Of a stretch of DNA of 64,000 nucleotides, positions 25,141 to 33,615 are shown piece after piece. How positions within the stretch are numbered: position 1 is the first letter of the stretch; each line of letters starts with the position of its first letter. Position numbers and translations under genes: made by a program. Source of the stretch: Arthrobacter sp. OAP107 (lineage in GTDB: Bacteria > Actinomycetota > Actinomycetes > Actinomycetales > Micrococcaceae); assembly GCF_040546765.1 (NCBI RefSeq), contig NZ_JBEPOK010000001.1, positions 2,046,001 through 2,110,000 of the forward strand. The letters run 5' to 3'. The notes under the pieces were generated by a model. It was not told where the DNA came from. It saw nothing but the letters and a program-made list of their open reading frames with translations, and searched no databases.

Positions 25141-26865
25141 TTAGGAGAGCTCGCTCGCCGAACGCTGGATCTGGTCCAGCCACGCCTGGCGGGCTTCCAG
25201 GGCTTCCCTGGCGGCCTTGATCTTACGCTGGTCGCCCGCCTTTTCTGCGTCGGCCAGGTCATCCTTCAGGCCGGCGATGGCGGATTCGAGCTGGCTCAGG
25301 GCGCTGTTGGTGCGGGCCTTGGTCTCCGGGTTGGAGCGCTGCCACTTCTCGTCCTCGGCCTGGCGGACTGCGTCCTCGATCCGGCGCAGCCCGGCCTCGA
25401 TCCGGCCCATGTCCGCACGGGGGACCTTGCCGGCCTCTTCCCAGCGGTCGTGGATGGACTGCAGCGCCTTCTTGGCGGCCGCGATGTCTTTGACCGGAAC
25501 GATGGACGATGCCTCCTCGAGGAGCGCCTCCTTGACCTTCAGGTTGGCGGCGTACTCCTGGTCGATCTCGTCGTTGGCGGCCTGGCGCGAGCTGAAGAAG
25601 ACGTCCTGCGCGGCGCGGAACCGGGCCCACAGCGCGTCGTCGTCCTTGCGGCTGGCACGCGGTGATGCCTTCCACTCGTCCATTAGCCGGCGGTATTCCC
25701 CCGCAGCGAAGCCCCAGTCGGTGGACGAGGAGAGTGCCTCGGCCTCTGCAATGAGCTTTTCCTTGGCGGCCTTTGCCGCCGAGTTATTGCTGTCCAGCTG
25801 GGAGAAGTAGGCACGGCGGTGCCTGTCGAAGACCGTCCGGGCGGCGCGGAAGCGCTTCCAGAGGGCGTCCTCGTTGCTGCGGCCCAGCCGTACGCCGCTC
25901 TTCTGCGCGGCCTTCCAGCTTTCGAACAGCTCGTTCATGCGCGCGCTGGACGTCTTCCACTGAACCTGGGCCGGATCGGTGCCCGAGATTGCCTCGGCCT
26001 CGGCCACGATGGCCTCCCGGGCGGCCAGCTCGGCGGCACGGACCGCGTCGTGCTGCGCCTTCTCCGCCTTCTCCAGCTCGGTGATCTGGGTGGACAGGGT
26101 GTCGAGGCGGCCTTCCGCGGAACGGATGTCGCCCACCATGTTCCGTTCGGCGAGCTGCTCGCGCAGGTGCGTCACGGTCTTCTGCATGTCCGTAGTGGGG
26201 GCCTTCGAGGCCACCCGCTGTTCCAGCAGGACAATCTGGGCGACGACGTCGTCGTACTTCCGGGCGAAGTAGGCGAGAGCCTCGTCGTTGCTGACGTCCG
26301 GGTACTGGCCGACCGGGTGCTCTTCGCCGTCGATGGTCAGGAATACGTGGCCGTCGCCCTCAACGCGGCCCCAGCGGGCGGCTTCGGCCAGCGACGTGGC
26401 GGGCGGGGCCTGTGCCGGCGTCACGATGGCAGCCGGTCCGGCCTTGGGCCTTGCGGCAAAAGCGGCGGGTGTGGGTGCGGGCCGGGGTGCCGGCGCCGGA
26501 CGCGGTGACGGTGCAGGGCTTGGTGCCGCGGTTTCCTCCGCAGCCTCCGGCAGCGGGCCGGCAGCCGCTGCCGCCGGTGCGGCGTCGGTCTGTGCAGCCT
26601 CTTCGGCCTGTGCAGCCTCCTCGGTCTGTCCGGCCTCTTCGGCCTGTGCATCAACCTCCGGTGCGGCCGCCTCGTCGGAGGGTGCAGCCCCCTCATCGGA
26701 CGGTGCGGACTCGGCGGCCTGTGCCACTTCCACTGACTGTGCCCCTTCCACGGCGTCGGCCGTGTCCGCTGCCGTTTCCACGGTCTCGGGGGAAGCCGTC
26801 TCGGGGGAAGCCTGGACCTCGGTCACTTCGGCTGCTGTTTCGTCGGATTGCTGACTGTCTGTCAC
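25141..26865 (-). CDS. DUF349 domain-containing protein
   Basis: About 574 residues. The first 160 or so are low-complexity Ala/Glu/Pro/Ser with many repeats of the pattern EEAxQxEEAA. A folded part follows (WGRVEGDGHVFLTIDGEEHPVGQYPD), then at least three DUF349 repeats of helical coiled-coil type, recognised by W(K)-x-R-F-R-A-A-Q/R sequences such as LWKRFRAARTVFDRHR and LWARFRAAQDVFFSSR. The function is not known. I chose GTG at 26865 (MTDSQQSDE); ATG at 26904 is in frame and possible, and neither has a clear Shine-Dalgarno. Confidence 0.85.
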   Translation of the reverse strand: MTDSQQSDETAAEVTEVQASPETASPETVETAADTADAVEGAQSVEVAQAAESAPSDEGAAPSDEAAAPEVDAQAEEAGQTEEAAQAEEAAQTDAAPAAAAAGPLPEAAEETAAPSPAPSPRPAPAPRPAPTPAAFAARPKAGPAAIVTPAQAPPATSLAEAARWGRVEGDGHVFLTIDGEEHPVGQYPDVSNDEALAYFARKYDDVVAQIVLLEQRVASKAPTTDMQKTVTHLREQLAERNMVGDIRSAEGRLDTLSTQITELEKAEKAQHDAVRAAELAAREAIVAEAEAISGTDPAQVQWKTSSARMNELFESWKAAQKSGVRLGRSNEDALWKRFRAARTVFDRHRRAYFSQLDSNNSAAKAAKEKLIAEAEALSSSTDWGFAAGEYRRLMDEWKASPRASRKDDDALWARFRAAQDVFFSSRQAANDEIDQEYAANLKVKEALLEEASSIVPVKDIAAAKKALQSIHDRWEEAGKVPRADMGRIEAGLRRIEDAVRQAEDEKWQRSNPETKARTNSALSQLESAIAGLKDDLADAEKAGDQRKIKAAREALEARQAWLDQIQRSASELS

Positions 26866-26937
26866 CGCTAAAAGTCTTTCGCTTGGAGGAAGATACCCGT
26901 TCATAGGTTGCTTGTAGCCGCTGGTGCCACAAGGTTC

Positions 26938-27756
26938 CTACTTCAGAGAAAATGAGTCTATCGTGACTGCTTCCGCAGGTGCGCCGTCTGTGCCACTTTC
27001 GCCCGCCTTAAGACCTGCAGCCGCAATCTTCGTGACGACGTCAAGGCCCGAGGTCACCTTTCCCACGACGGTGTAGCCGCCGGCGGAGTCCGACGGAATG
27101 ACGGTGTCCTTGTAGACGATGAAGAACTGGGTGCCGTTGCCGTAGGCGTTGTTTCCGGTGCGGGCCACTGCAATGGTGCCGGCCGGGTACTTGTTGTCCG
27201 CCGGTGTGTTCTCCAGCGGACCCCACGTGTAGTTGGGGTCGCCCTGGCCGTCGCCGGTCTTGGAGCCGCACTGCAGGACGCCGAAGTTCTCGGCGGTGGT
27301 GAGCCGGTGGCAGCTGACGCCCTTGTAGTAGTTCTGGTCAGCCAGTGACTTGAACACCGCGGCTGCCTGCGGGGCCTTGGTGCCGTCCAGCTGCACGCCG
27401 AGGGTCCCGCGGTTCAGCTTCAGTGAGCCGGTGAAGGTCTTGCCCGCCGCCGTCGCGGGCTTGGGGATGTTGGCGGCGTTGGTCTGCGTTGCAGTCGGGG
27501 TGGCGGAGGCGGAAGGGGTTGCGGATGGCGAAGCCAGTCCCGCCTCGGCGGCAGCGAATTCCTCTTCGGTCGGATTCCCGGCAAACACCGTCAGTTGAAG
27601 AACGACGGCGAGCACCACCGCCGCGGCCCCCGCACATCCCGCTATCAGGTTGTCCCGCTTGCGGCGCTTCTCCTGGTCACGGCGAAGCTCGCGTTTGGCT
27701 TCCATCTGCTGGATGCGCCTTTTGGCTTCGCGTGTTTCGCGTGGACTGGCCGCCAC
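26938..27756 (-). CDS. Membrane-anchored peptidyl-prolyl cis-trans isomerase (cyclophilin)
   Basis: A 272-residue protein with a basic, charged N terminus (REAKRRIQQMEAKRELRR), one membrane helix near residues 38-60, a Ser/Ala/Thr-rich linker and an external cyclophilin domain. Domain signatures are GVSCHRLTTAENFGVLQCG and GTQFFIVYKDT. It probably folds secreted proteins at the outer membrane face. ATG at 27756 follows a GGAGGA. This gene commonly lies between relA and hisS in Micrococcaceae. Confidence 0.92.
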   Translation of the reverse strand: MAASPRETREAKRRIQQMEAKRELRRDQEKRRKRDNLIAGCAGAAAVVLAVVLQLTVFAGNPTEEEFAAAEAGLASPSATPSASATPTATQTNAANIPKPATAAGKTFTGSLKLNRGTLGVQLDGTKAPQAAAVFKSLADQNYYKGVSCHRLTTAENFGVLQCGSKTGDGQGDPNYTWGPLENTPADNKYPAGTIAVARTGNNAYGNGTQFFIVYKDTVIPSDSAGGYTVVGKVTSGLDVVTKIAAAGLKAGESGTDGAPAEAVTIDSFSLK

Positions 27757-27895
27757 GGGTCCTCCTCATCGATCGGACTGCCCCGCCGGGCAGGCCCCTG
27801 GAAGGCATGCCCGGCAGCAGATTGCACGGCTGCAGATTGAACTGCGGCAGCCGCCCGGCGCCCGGCCTCCCGCATTAGAGATGCGGGCGCCGAAA

Positions 27896-27927
27896 GCATA
27901 AACTGACTGCCGCACATAAGTTTATGC
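27896..27927. promoter_or_regulatory. Perfect 9-bp inverted repeat in the cyclophilin/hisS intergenic region
   Basis: gcataaact (27896-27904) and agtttatgc (27919-27927) are exact reverse complements with a 14-base spacer. A smaller hairpin, cccgcat-tagag-atgcggg, lies just left at 27869-27887. The 277-bp gap between divergent genes otherwise holds no ORF I trust. An operator, a leader hairpin for hisS, or chance are all possible. Confidence 0.35.
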
Positions 27928-28033
27928 AGAACAGGCTGGACTCCCGCCGCTGCCGCAGCTGTTTGATTCAAATGGCGACGCGGAAATTTGCGCAGCGGCA
28001 CCGGCCTTCGTTTACCTGAGGAGAAACTCCACC

Positions 28034-29386
28034 ATGGCACGCACCGCCTCTCTGTCCGGATTCCCCGAGTGGCTTCCCGAGGAGCGGCTGGTGGAGCAGC
28101 ATGTCCTGGACTCTCTGCGCCGCACCTTCGAGCTGCACGGATTCGGCTCCATCGAAACCCGCGCAGTGGAGACCGTGGGCCAGCTGCTCCGCAAGGGCGA
28201 GATCGACAAAGAGGTCTATGGCCTGAGCCGGCTGCAGGACGACGAGGGAGAGGACGCCAAGGGCAAGCACGACCCGCACGCCCTCGCCCTGCACTTCGAC
28301 CTCACCGTGCCCTTCGCCCGGTACGTCGTGGAAAACGCCGGCTACCTGGCCTTCCCGTTCCGGCGCTACCAGATCCAGAAGGTCTGGCGCGGCGAACGCC
28401 CGCAGGAGGGCCGTGCCCGCGAATTCACCCAGGCTGACATTGACGTGGTGGGTGACGGCGAGCTGCCTTTCCGTTACGACGTTGAGATCGCTTTGGTCAT
28501 CGCCGAGGCGCTGGGCGCCCTCCCGATCCCGGAGTTCCGGCTGCGCATCAACAACAGGAAGCTCGCGGAAGGCTTTTACCGGGGCATCGGCCTGACCGAC
28601 ACCGCCGGCGTGCTCCGCAGCATCGACAAACTGGAAAAGATCGGCCCGGAGAAGGTGGCTGAGCTTCTCAAATCCGAGCTCGGCGCCACAGACGAGCAGG
28701 CACAGGCTGCCCTCAAGCTGGCCGGCATCAAGACCGAGGACACGTCCTTCGCGGCGCAGGTCCGCTCGCTGGGAGTCAGCAACGACCTCCTGGAAGAGGG
28801 CCTGAACGAACTCGAACAGGTGATCGAGGCCGCAGTAAAGCGGGTCCCCGGCAAGGTCGTCGCCGACCTCAGCATCGCCCGCGGCCTGGACTACTACACC
28901 GGAACCGTCGTGGAAACCGTCCTGGTGGGCCACGAGCAGCTCGGCTCGATCTGTTCCGGCGGCCGCTACGACGCCCTGGCCAGCAAGGGCAACCGGAAGT
29001 TCCCCGGCGTCGGGCTGTCCATCGGCGTGACCCGGCTCGTCTCCCGCATCCTCAGCCAGGACCTGGCCAAGGCTTCCCGTTCAGTGCCCACGGCAGTGTT
29101 CGTTGCGCTCACCTCGGACGAGAGCTGGGGCGAGGCGCAGGACGTGGCCACGGAGCTGCGCAGCCGCGGCATCGCCGCAGAGGTGGCCGCCAAGGCCGAG
29201 AAATTCGGCAAGCAGATCAAGTTCGCTGACCGGCGCGGCATCCCGTTCGTCTGGTTCACGGACGAGGACGGCAAGCACCAGGTCAAGGACATCCGCTCCG
29301 GCGTGCAGGTTGACGCCGACCCGGCGACGTGGACGCCGTCGGAGGACGACATCCGCGTCCAGGTCATCGCCGCACCCTCGGCCTAG
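28034..29386 (+). CDS. hisS: Histidyl-tRNA synthetase
   Basis: A 450-residue class II synthetase. Motif 2 is seen in FRRYQIQKVWRGERPQEGRAREFTQ (histidine-adenylate site), with the histidine-specific RGLDYYTGTV near 277 and SGGRYD near 315, then the C-terminal anticodon domain (AEKFGKQIKFADRRGIPF). The N terminus ARTASLSGFPEWLPEERLVEQ is the actinobacterial form. ATG at 28034 has GAGGAG upstream. It ends 15 bp from a convergent permease gene. Confidence 0.96.
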   Translation: MARTASLSGFPEWLPEERLVEQHVLDSLRRTFELHGFGSIETRAVETVGQLLRKGEIDKEVYGLSRLQDDEGEDAKGKHDPHALALHFDLTVPFARYVVENAGYLAFPFRRYQIQKVWRGERPQEGRAREFTQADIDVVGDGELPFRYDVEIALVIAEALGALPIPEFRLRINNRKLAEGFYRGIGLTDTAGVLRSIDKLEKIGPEKVAELLKSELGATDEQAQAALKLAGIKTEDTSFAAQVRSLGVSNDLLEEGLNELEQVIEAAVKRVPGKVVADLSIARGLDYYTGTVVETVLVGHEQLGSICSGGRYDALASKGNRKFPGVGLSIGVTRLVSRILSQDLAKASRSVPTAVFVALTSDESWGEAQDVATELRSRGIAAEVAAKAEKFGKQIKFADRRGIPFVWFTDEDGKHQVKDIRSGVQVDADPATWTPSEDDIRVQVIAAPSA

Positions 29387-29401
29387 CGTTCCCGCCCTGG
29401 G

Positions 29402-30655
29402 CTAGCTCAACCGCCGCTTCCGGAACGCCAGCACAACGGCCCGGCCGGCGAGTCCGGCGGCCATGACGGCCGCCATGCCGAGCGCCGAGGCGGCTGGCAG
29501 GGTGAACGCCAGGAGCAGGCAGCCAGCCAGCCCCGCGGCGTTCAGCCACCTGGGCGCGTGCCGGGGCCGGTCCCGCAGCGTGAACGCGGCGGCATTCGTC
29601 ACGGCGTAGTAGAGCAGGACGCCAAAGCTGGACAAACCCACCACCGTCAGCACGTCGGTGGTGAGCAACAACAGAACGACGACGGCGGCCACCGCCAGCT
29701 CGGCGGTCACCGGCACCGGGTGGCGGCCGCCCACCCGGGCCAGGGGGACGGGCAGGTCGCGTTCGCGGGCCATCGCCATGGCCGTGCGTCCCACCCCGGT
29801 GATGAGGGCCAGCAGTGCACCGAGCGAGGCGGCAGCGGCCCCGGCCTGGACGGCCGGCGCTCCGGCGGCCAGGCGTGACTGTTCCACAGCGTCGAGCAGC
29901 GGCGCCGTGGAGGAGGCCAGCACCTGCACCGGAAGATGCGCCAGCAGCAGCGCACCCAGCAGCAGGTAGATGGCCAGCGCTCCGGCCAGGGCACCGAGGA
30001 CGGCGCGCGGAATGACGCGGGCCGGGTCCTTGACCTCCTCGCCGAGCGTGGCGATGCGCGCGTACCCGGCAAAGGCGAAGAAGACCAGGCCAGCTGCGGG
30101 CAGGATGCCCCAGGCGCTGCCCGGTCCGGAAACTGTTCCGACGCCGGCAACGTGCGGTCCCAGAATGCTCGCCGCGGCCACGAACGCAAGTGTGGCGAGG
30201 ACCACGGCCAGCAGGATGCGGGTCAGGAAAGCGGTCCGGGTGATGCCCAGCAGGTTCACGCCGGTCAGTGCGGCCACCGCTGCGATGGCCGCGGGGGTGG
30301 CATACCCCGGTGCAACGTATTGGCCGAAGGTCAGGGCCATGGCCGCGCAGGAGGCCGATTTGCCGGTGACAAAGCCCCAGCCGGCCAGGAAGCCGGGCCA
30401 CTCGCCCAGCTGCTTCCGGCCGTAGATGTATGTCCCGCCGCTTTGCGGGTACTTCGCCGCGAGCTGGGCGGACGCCACGGCGTTGCAGTACGCCACGGCG
30501 CCGGCCAGGGCGATGGCCACGAGGAGCAACGATCCGGCGAGCCGGGCGGCCGGTGCGAAGACGACAAATACGCCGGCGCCGAGCATGGATCCGAGCCCGA
30601 TGGCTGTTGCGTCGGCCACACCCAGCCTTCGTTGCAGCTGCTGGTGCTTGGTCAT
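29402..30655 (-). CDS. APC-family amino acid permease
   Basis: About 417 residues with roughly 12 hydrophobic segments. The N-terminal DATAIGLGSMLGAGVFVVF is the G-S-x-x-G-x-G substrate-site segment on helix 1 of the APC superfamily. Likely a proton-coupled importer or exchanger of amino acids or amines; the substrate is unknown. I chose ATG at 30655 (MTKHQQLQRRLG), with AAAGG upstream; an in-frame TTG at 30676 is less likely. It lies between hisS and aspS on the opposite strand. Confidence 0.85.
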   Translation of the reverse strand: MTKHQQLQRRLGVADATAIGLGSMLGAGVFVVFAPAARLAGSLLLVAIALAGAVAYCNAVASAQLAAKYPQSGGTYIYGRKQLGEWPGFLAGWGFVTGKSASCAAMALTFGQYVAPGYATPAAIAAVAALTGVNLLGITRTAFLTRILLAVVLATLAFVAAASILGPHVAGVGTVSGPGSAWGILPAAGLVFFAFAGYARIATLGEEVKDPARVIPRAVLGALAGALAIYLLLGALLLAHLPVQVLASSTAPLLDAVEQSRLAAGAPAVQAGAAAASLGALLALITGVGRTAMAMARERDLPVPLARVGGRHPVPVTAELAVAAVVVLLLLTTDVLTVVGLSSFGVLLYYAVTNAAAFTLRDRPRHAPRWLNAAGLAGCLLLAFTLPAASALGMAAVMAAGLAGRAVVLAFRKRRLS

Positions 30656-30754
30656 GGCGGGGCAGGAACCTTTCAAACGGGTAAACTCGGACGGGATCGT
30701 TTCCGCAACGATCGTATTTAAACTTCATTCTGTCTTCCTTCTGAAAGGAATGCT

Positions 30755-32542
30755 GTGCTGCGCACACATGACCTCGGATCCCTTCGCTCCGAGCACATTG
30801 GACAAACCGTAACCCTGGCAGGCTGGGTTGGCCGCCGTCGTGATCACGGTGGTGTCGCATTCGTCGATCTGCGTGACGCCTCGGGCGTGGCGCAGGTGGT
30901 GGTCCGTGAGGAAGAGGTCTTCCACGGGCTGCGCAACGAATACGTGCTCCAGGTGACCGGCACGGTCTCCAAGCGCCCGGAAGGCAACGAGAACCCTGCC
31001 CTGGCCACGGGCGAGGTGGAGGTCATGGCGGACAAGGTGGTCATCCTCAACACCGCCGACGCGCTGCCCTTCCAGATCGACGAGCACGTGGAAGTGGGGG
31101 AGGAAGCCCGGCTCAAGCACCGCTACCTGGACCTGCGCCGCCCGGGGCCCAGCCGCAACCTCCGCCTCCGCTCCGAGGCCAACCGCGTGGCCCGTGAGCT
31201 GCTGCACGAAGAGGGCTTCGTCGAAATCGAGACGCCCACCCTGACGCGTTCGACGCCGGAAGGCGCCCGTGACTTCCTGGTCCCCGCCCGCCTGGCGCCG
31301 GGTTCCTGGTACGCGCTGCCGCAGTCGCCGCAGCTGTTCAAGCAGCTCCTGCAGGTGGGCGGGTTCGAGAAGTATTACCAGATCGCGCGTTGCTACCGCG
31401 ATGAGGACTTCCGCGCCGACCGCCAGCCCGAGTTCACCCAGCTCGACATCGAGGCCAGCTTCGTCGAGCAGGACGACATCATCCGGCTCGGCGAGGGCAT
31501 CGTCAAGGCTGTCTGGAACCTGATCGACGTCGAAATCCCGACGCCGATCCAGCGCATCACCTACGCCGACGCCATGGCCCGCTTCGGATCGGACAAGCCC
31601 GACCTTCGGTTCGGCCAGGAGCTGACCGAACTGACCGAGTTCTTCAAGGACACCAACTTCGGCGTCTTCAAGGCTCCCTATGTCGGCGCCGTCGTCATGC
31701 CCGGCGGTGCCTCGCAGGCCCGCCGTGCACTCGATGCCTGGCAGGAATGGGCCAAGCAGCGCGGTGCCAAGGGCCTGGCGTACGTCCTCTACAAGGAGGA
31801 CGGCGAGCTCGCCGGCCCCGTGGCCAAGAACCTCACCGAGACCGAGCGCGCAGGCCTGGCCGACGCCGTTGGCGCCAAGCCGGGCGACTGCATCTTCTTC
31901 GCCGCCGGCGAGAAGACCCCGTCCCGCGCGCTGCTCGGCGCTGCCCGCGTTGAGATCGGACACCGCACCGGCCTGATCGACCCCAGCGCGTGGGCCTTCT
32001 GCTGGGTTGTCGACGCCCCCATGTTCGAACCCGCCGCCGCCGCGGTGGCATCGGGCGATGTGGCTGTCGGCGGTGGCCAGTGGACCGCCGTGCACCACGC
32101 CTTCACCTCGCCGAAGCCGGAGTTCCTGGACAACTTTGACCAGGACCCGGAGGCCGCGCTCTCCTACGCCTACGACATCGTCTGCAACGGCAACGAAATC
32201 GGCGGCGGCTCCATCCGTATCCACGAACGCGAAGTCCAGGAGCGCGTCTTTGAACTCATGGGCCTGGACAAGGCCGATGCCCAGACGAAGTTCGGCTTCC
32301 TGCTTGAGGGCTTCAAGTACGGCGCCCCGCCGCACGGCGGCATCGCCTTCGGCTGGGACCGCGTGGTGGCGCTGCTGGCAGGCGTGGACTCGATCCGCGA
32401 CGTCATCGCCTTCCCGAAGTCCGGCGGCGGCCACGACCCCCTGACCGACGCCCCGGCGCCGATCACCGGGCAGCAGCGCAAGGAGGCCGGGGTCGACTTC
32501 AAGCCCGAGGCCAAGAAACCGGAAGAGAAGAAGGCCGACTGA
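30755..32542 (+). CDS. aspS: Aspartyl-tRNA synthetase
   Basis: A 595-residue bacterial-type class IIb synthetase. The N-terminal OB-fold anticodon domain has LAGWVGRRRDHGGVAFVDLRD. Motif 2 is around IARCYRDEDFRADRQPEFTQLD, a GAD insertion lies in the middle, and motif 3 is GIAFGWDRVVALL near 530. The C terminus is Lys/Glu-rich (KPEAKKPEEKKAD). In actinobacteria lacking AsnRS this enzyme is often non-discriminating; that cannot be decided here. The start is GTG at 30755. Confidence 0.96.
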   Translation: MLRTHDLGSLRSEHIGQTVTLAGWVGRRRDHGGVAFVDLRDASGVAQVVVREEEVFHGLRNEYVLQVTGTVSKRPEGNENPALATGEVEVMADKVVILNTADALPFQIDEHVEVGEEARLKHRYLDLRRPGPSRNLRLRSEANRVARELLHEEGFVEIETPTLTRSTPEGARDFLVPARLAPGSWYALPQSPQLFKQLLQVGGFEKYYQIARCYRDEDFRADRQPEFTQLDIEASFVEQDDIIRLGEGIVKAVWNLIDVEIPTPIQRITYADAMARFGSDKPDLRFGQELTELTEFFKDTNFGVFKAPYVGAVVMPGGASQARRALDAWQEWAKQRGAKGLAYVLYKEDGELAGPVAKNLTETERAGLADAVGAKPGDCIFFAAGEKTPSRALLGAARVEIGHRTGLIDPSAWAFCWVVDAPMFEPAAAAVASGDVAVGGGQWTAVHHAFTSPKPEFLDNFDQDPEAALSYAYDIVCNGNEIGGGSIRIHEREVQERVFELMGLDKADAQTKFGFLLEGFKYGAPPHGGIAFGWDRVVALLAGVDSIRDVIAFPKSGGGHDPLTDAPAPITGQQRKEAGVDFKPEAKKPEEKKAD

Positions 32543-32587
32543 GCCGCGCTGCTCGACGCGTGAGCTACCGCGAGGCTTAAACCGGGA

Positions 32588-32633
32588 GCAGGAGGCTCCC
32601 CGGATCTGTCACCAGATCGGGGGAGCCTCCTGC
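32588..32633 (+). terminator. Long hairpin after aspS
   Basis: gcaggaggctcccc (32588-32601) pairs perfectly with ggggagcctcctgc (32620-32633); an inner gatctg/cagatc stem continues it after one mismatch. There is no T-tract, but the stem is long enough to end transcription before the GNAT gene. Confidence 0.7.
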
Positions 32634-32651
32634 CGTTGACGAAGGAGTGCC

Positions 32652-33455
32652 GTGGCCGTGTTGCCTGATCTGGAGTACGCCATGGACGCGGCCTGGCCCG
32701 CACCGGACCGCGCGCTGTCCGGCGGCTGGGTTCTCCGCGCGGCCGGCGGCGTCACCCAGCGCGCCAACTCCATCTGGCCGCGCTCGGAGCCCCTGGATGC
32801 GGGCGATGAGCGGCTCACCGCGCTGCGGGACGCCCGGGCCTGGTACCGCCGCAGGCGGCTGCCGGTGATCTTCCAGGTGTTCGATATTCCCGCCAGCTCC
32901 GCGCTGAACGCCGTCCTGGATGCGGAAGGCTTCACCAGGCAATCCGAGACGCTGATCCTGGTGCGGAGAACTGACTTAGCCGTTGCCGCCGGCGGGGATG
33001 CCCCGGAACCCGGCGCCGGCGTCGAAATCACTGAGTATCCGTCGGCGGAATGGCTGGACCTGTGGTGGTCCGTGGACGGCCGCGGCGGCGCCGCGGAACT
33101 TGAGACGGCCCGTGCCATCCTCACCGGCTGCCCGGCGCTGTACGCGCTGGTGAGGGCCGACGACGGCGGGCCGGCCGCCGTCGGACGCCTTGCCGTTGTT
33201 CCCGGTGCGGCAGGCAGCTGGGGCGGGCTGTACTGCATGGCCACCCGGCCCGACGCCCGGCGCCGCGGGTACGCCACCCGGGTCCAGCAGGCCCTGTTCA
33301 GCGCCGGTGCGGCGAGAGGGCTGGCCGGCTACTGGCTGCTGGTGATGGCGTCGAACACCGCTGCCCGGGAGCTGTACTCCCGGGCAGGGTTCTCTGAGGT
33401 GTCCCGCTATTACTACCGGCAGGAGCGGCCGCGGCGATCCCTGACCGGCTGCTGA
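32652..33455 (+). CDS. GNAT-family N-acetyltransferase
   Basis: A 267-residue protein whose C-terminal half is a GNAT fold, with the acetyl-CoA motif RPDARRRGYATRVQQAL near residue 200 and the following beta-4/alpha-4 segment GYWLLVMASNTAARELYSRAGF. The N-terminal half may be a second, degenerate GNAT-like domain (LSGGWVLRAAGGVTQRANSIWP). The substrate is unknown. The start is GTG at 32652. It ends 4 bp from the end of the opposing catabolic operon. Confidence 0.85.
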   Translation: MAVLPDLEYAMDAAWPAPDRALSGGWVLRAAGGVTQRANSIWPRSEPLDAGDERLTALRDARAWYRRRRLPVIFQVFDIPASSALNAVLDAEGFTRQSETLILVRRTDLAVAAGGDAPEPGAGVEITEYPSAEWLDLWWSVDGRGGAAELETARAILTGCPALYALVRADDGGPAAVGRLAVVPGAAGSWGGLYCMATRPDARRRGYATRVQQALFSAGAARGLAGYWLLVMASNTAARELYSRAGFSEVSRYYYRQERPRRSLTGC

Positions 33456-33459
33456 CCTG

Positions 33460-33588
33460 TTACGCGGTCTCGGACCGGTAGTGCAGGCCCAGCCAGGGGG
33501 CGGTGACCAGCTCGCCGTCGAAATCGCCCTGCATCTCTGCCGGGTGCCCAGCATCTGACTGCAGTTCGCGGCGGGTGGGTTGCGTCAT
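33460..33588 (-). CDS. Small 42-residue protein at the end of the MFS operon
   Basis: Starts MTQPTRRELQSDAGHPAEMQ and ends WLGLHYRSETA. ATG at 33588 is preceded by AGGAAAAG, and the frame begins 27 bp after the transporter stop on the same strand, filling the gap up to the convergent GNAT gene. It is soluble and acidic in its second half, with no motif I recognise. Good start signal and position support it as a real gene of the catabolic operon, but expression is unproven. Confidence 0.5.
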   Translation of the reverse strand: MTQPTRRELQSDAGHPAEMQGDFDGELVTAPWLGLHYRSETA

Positions 33589-33615
33589 GGTCTTTTCCTT
33601 CCCGGCGGCGCCGGC

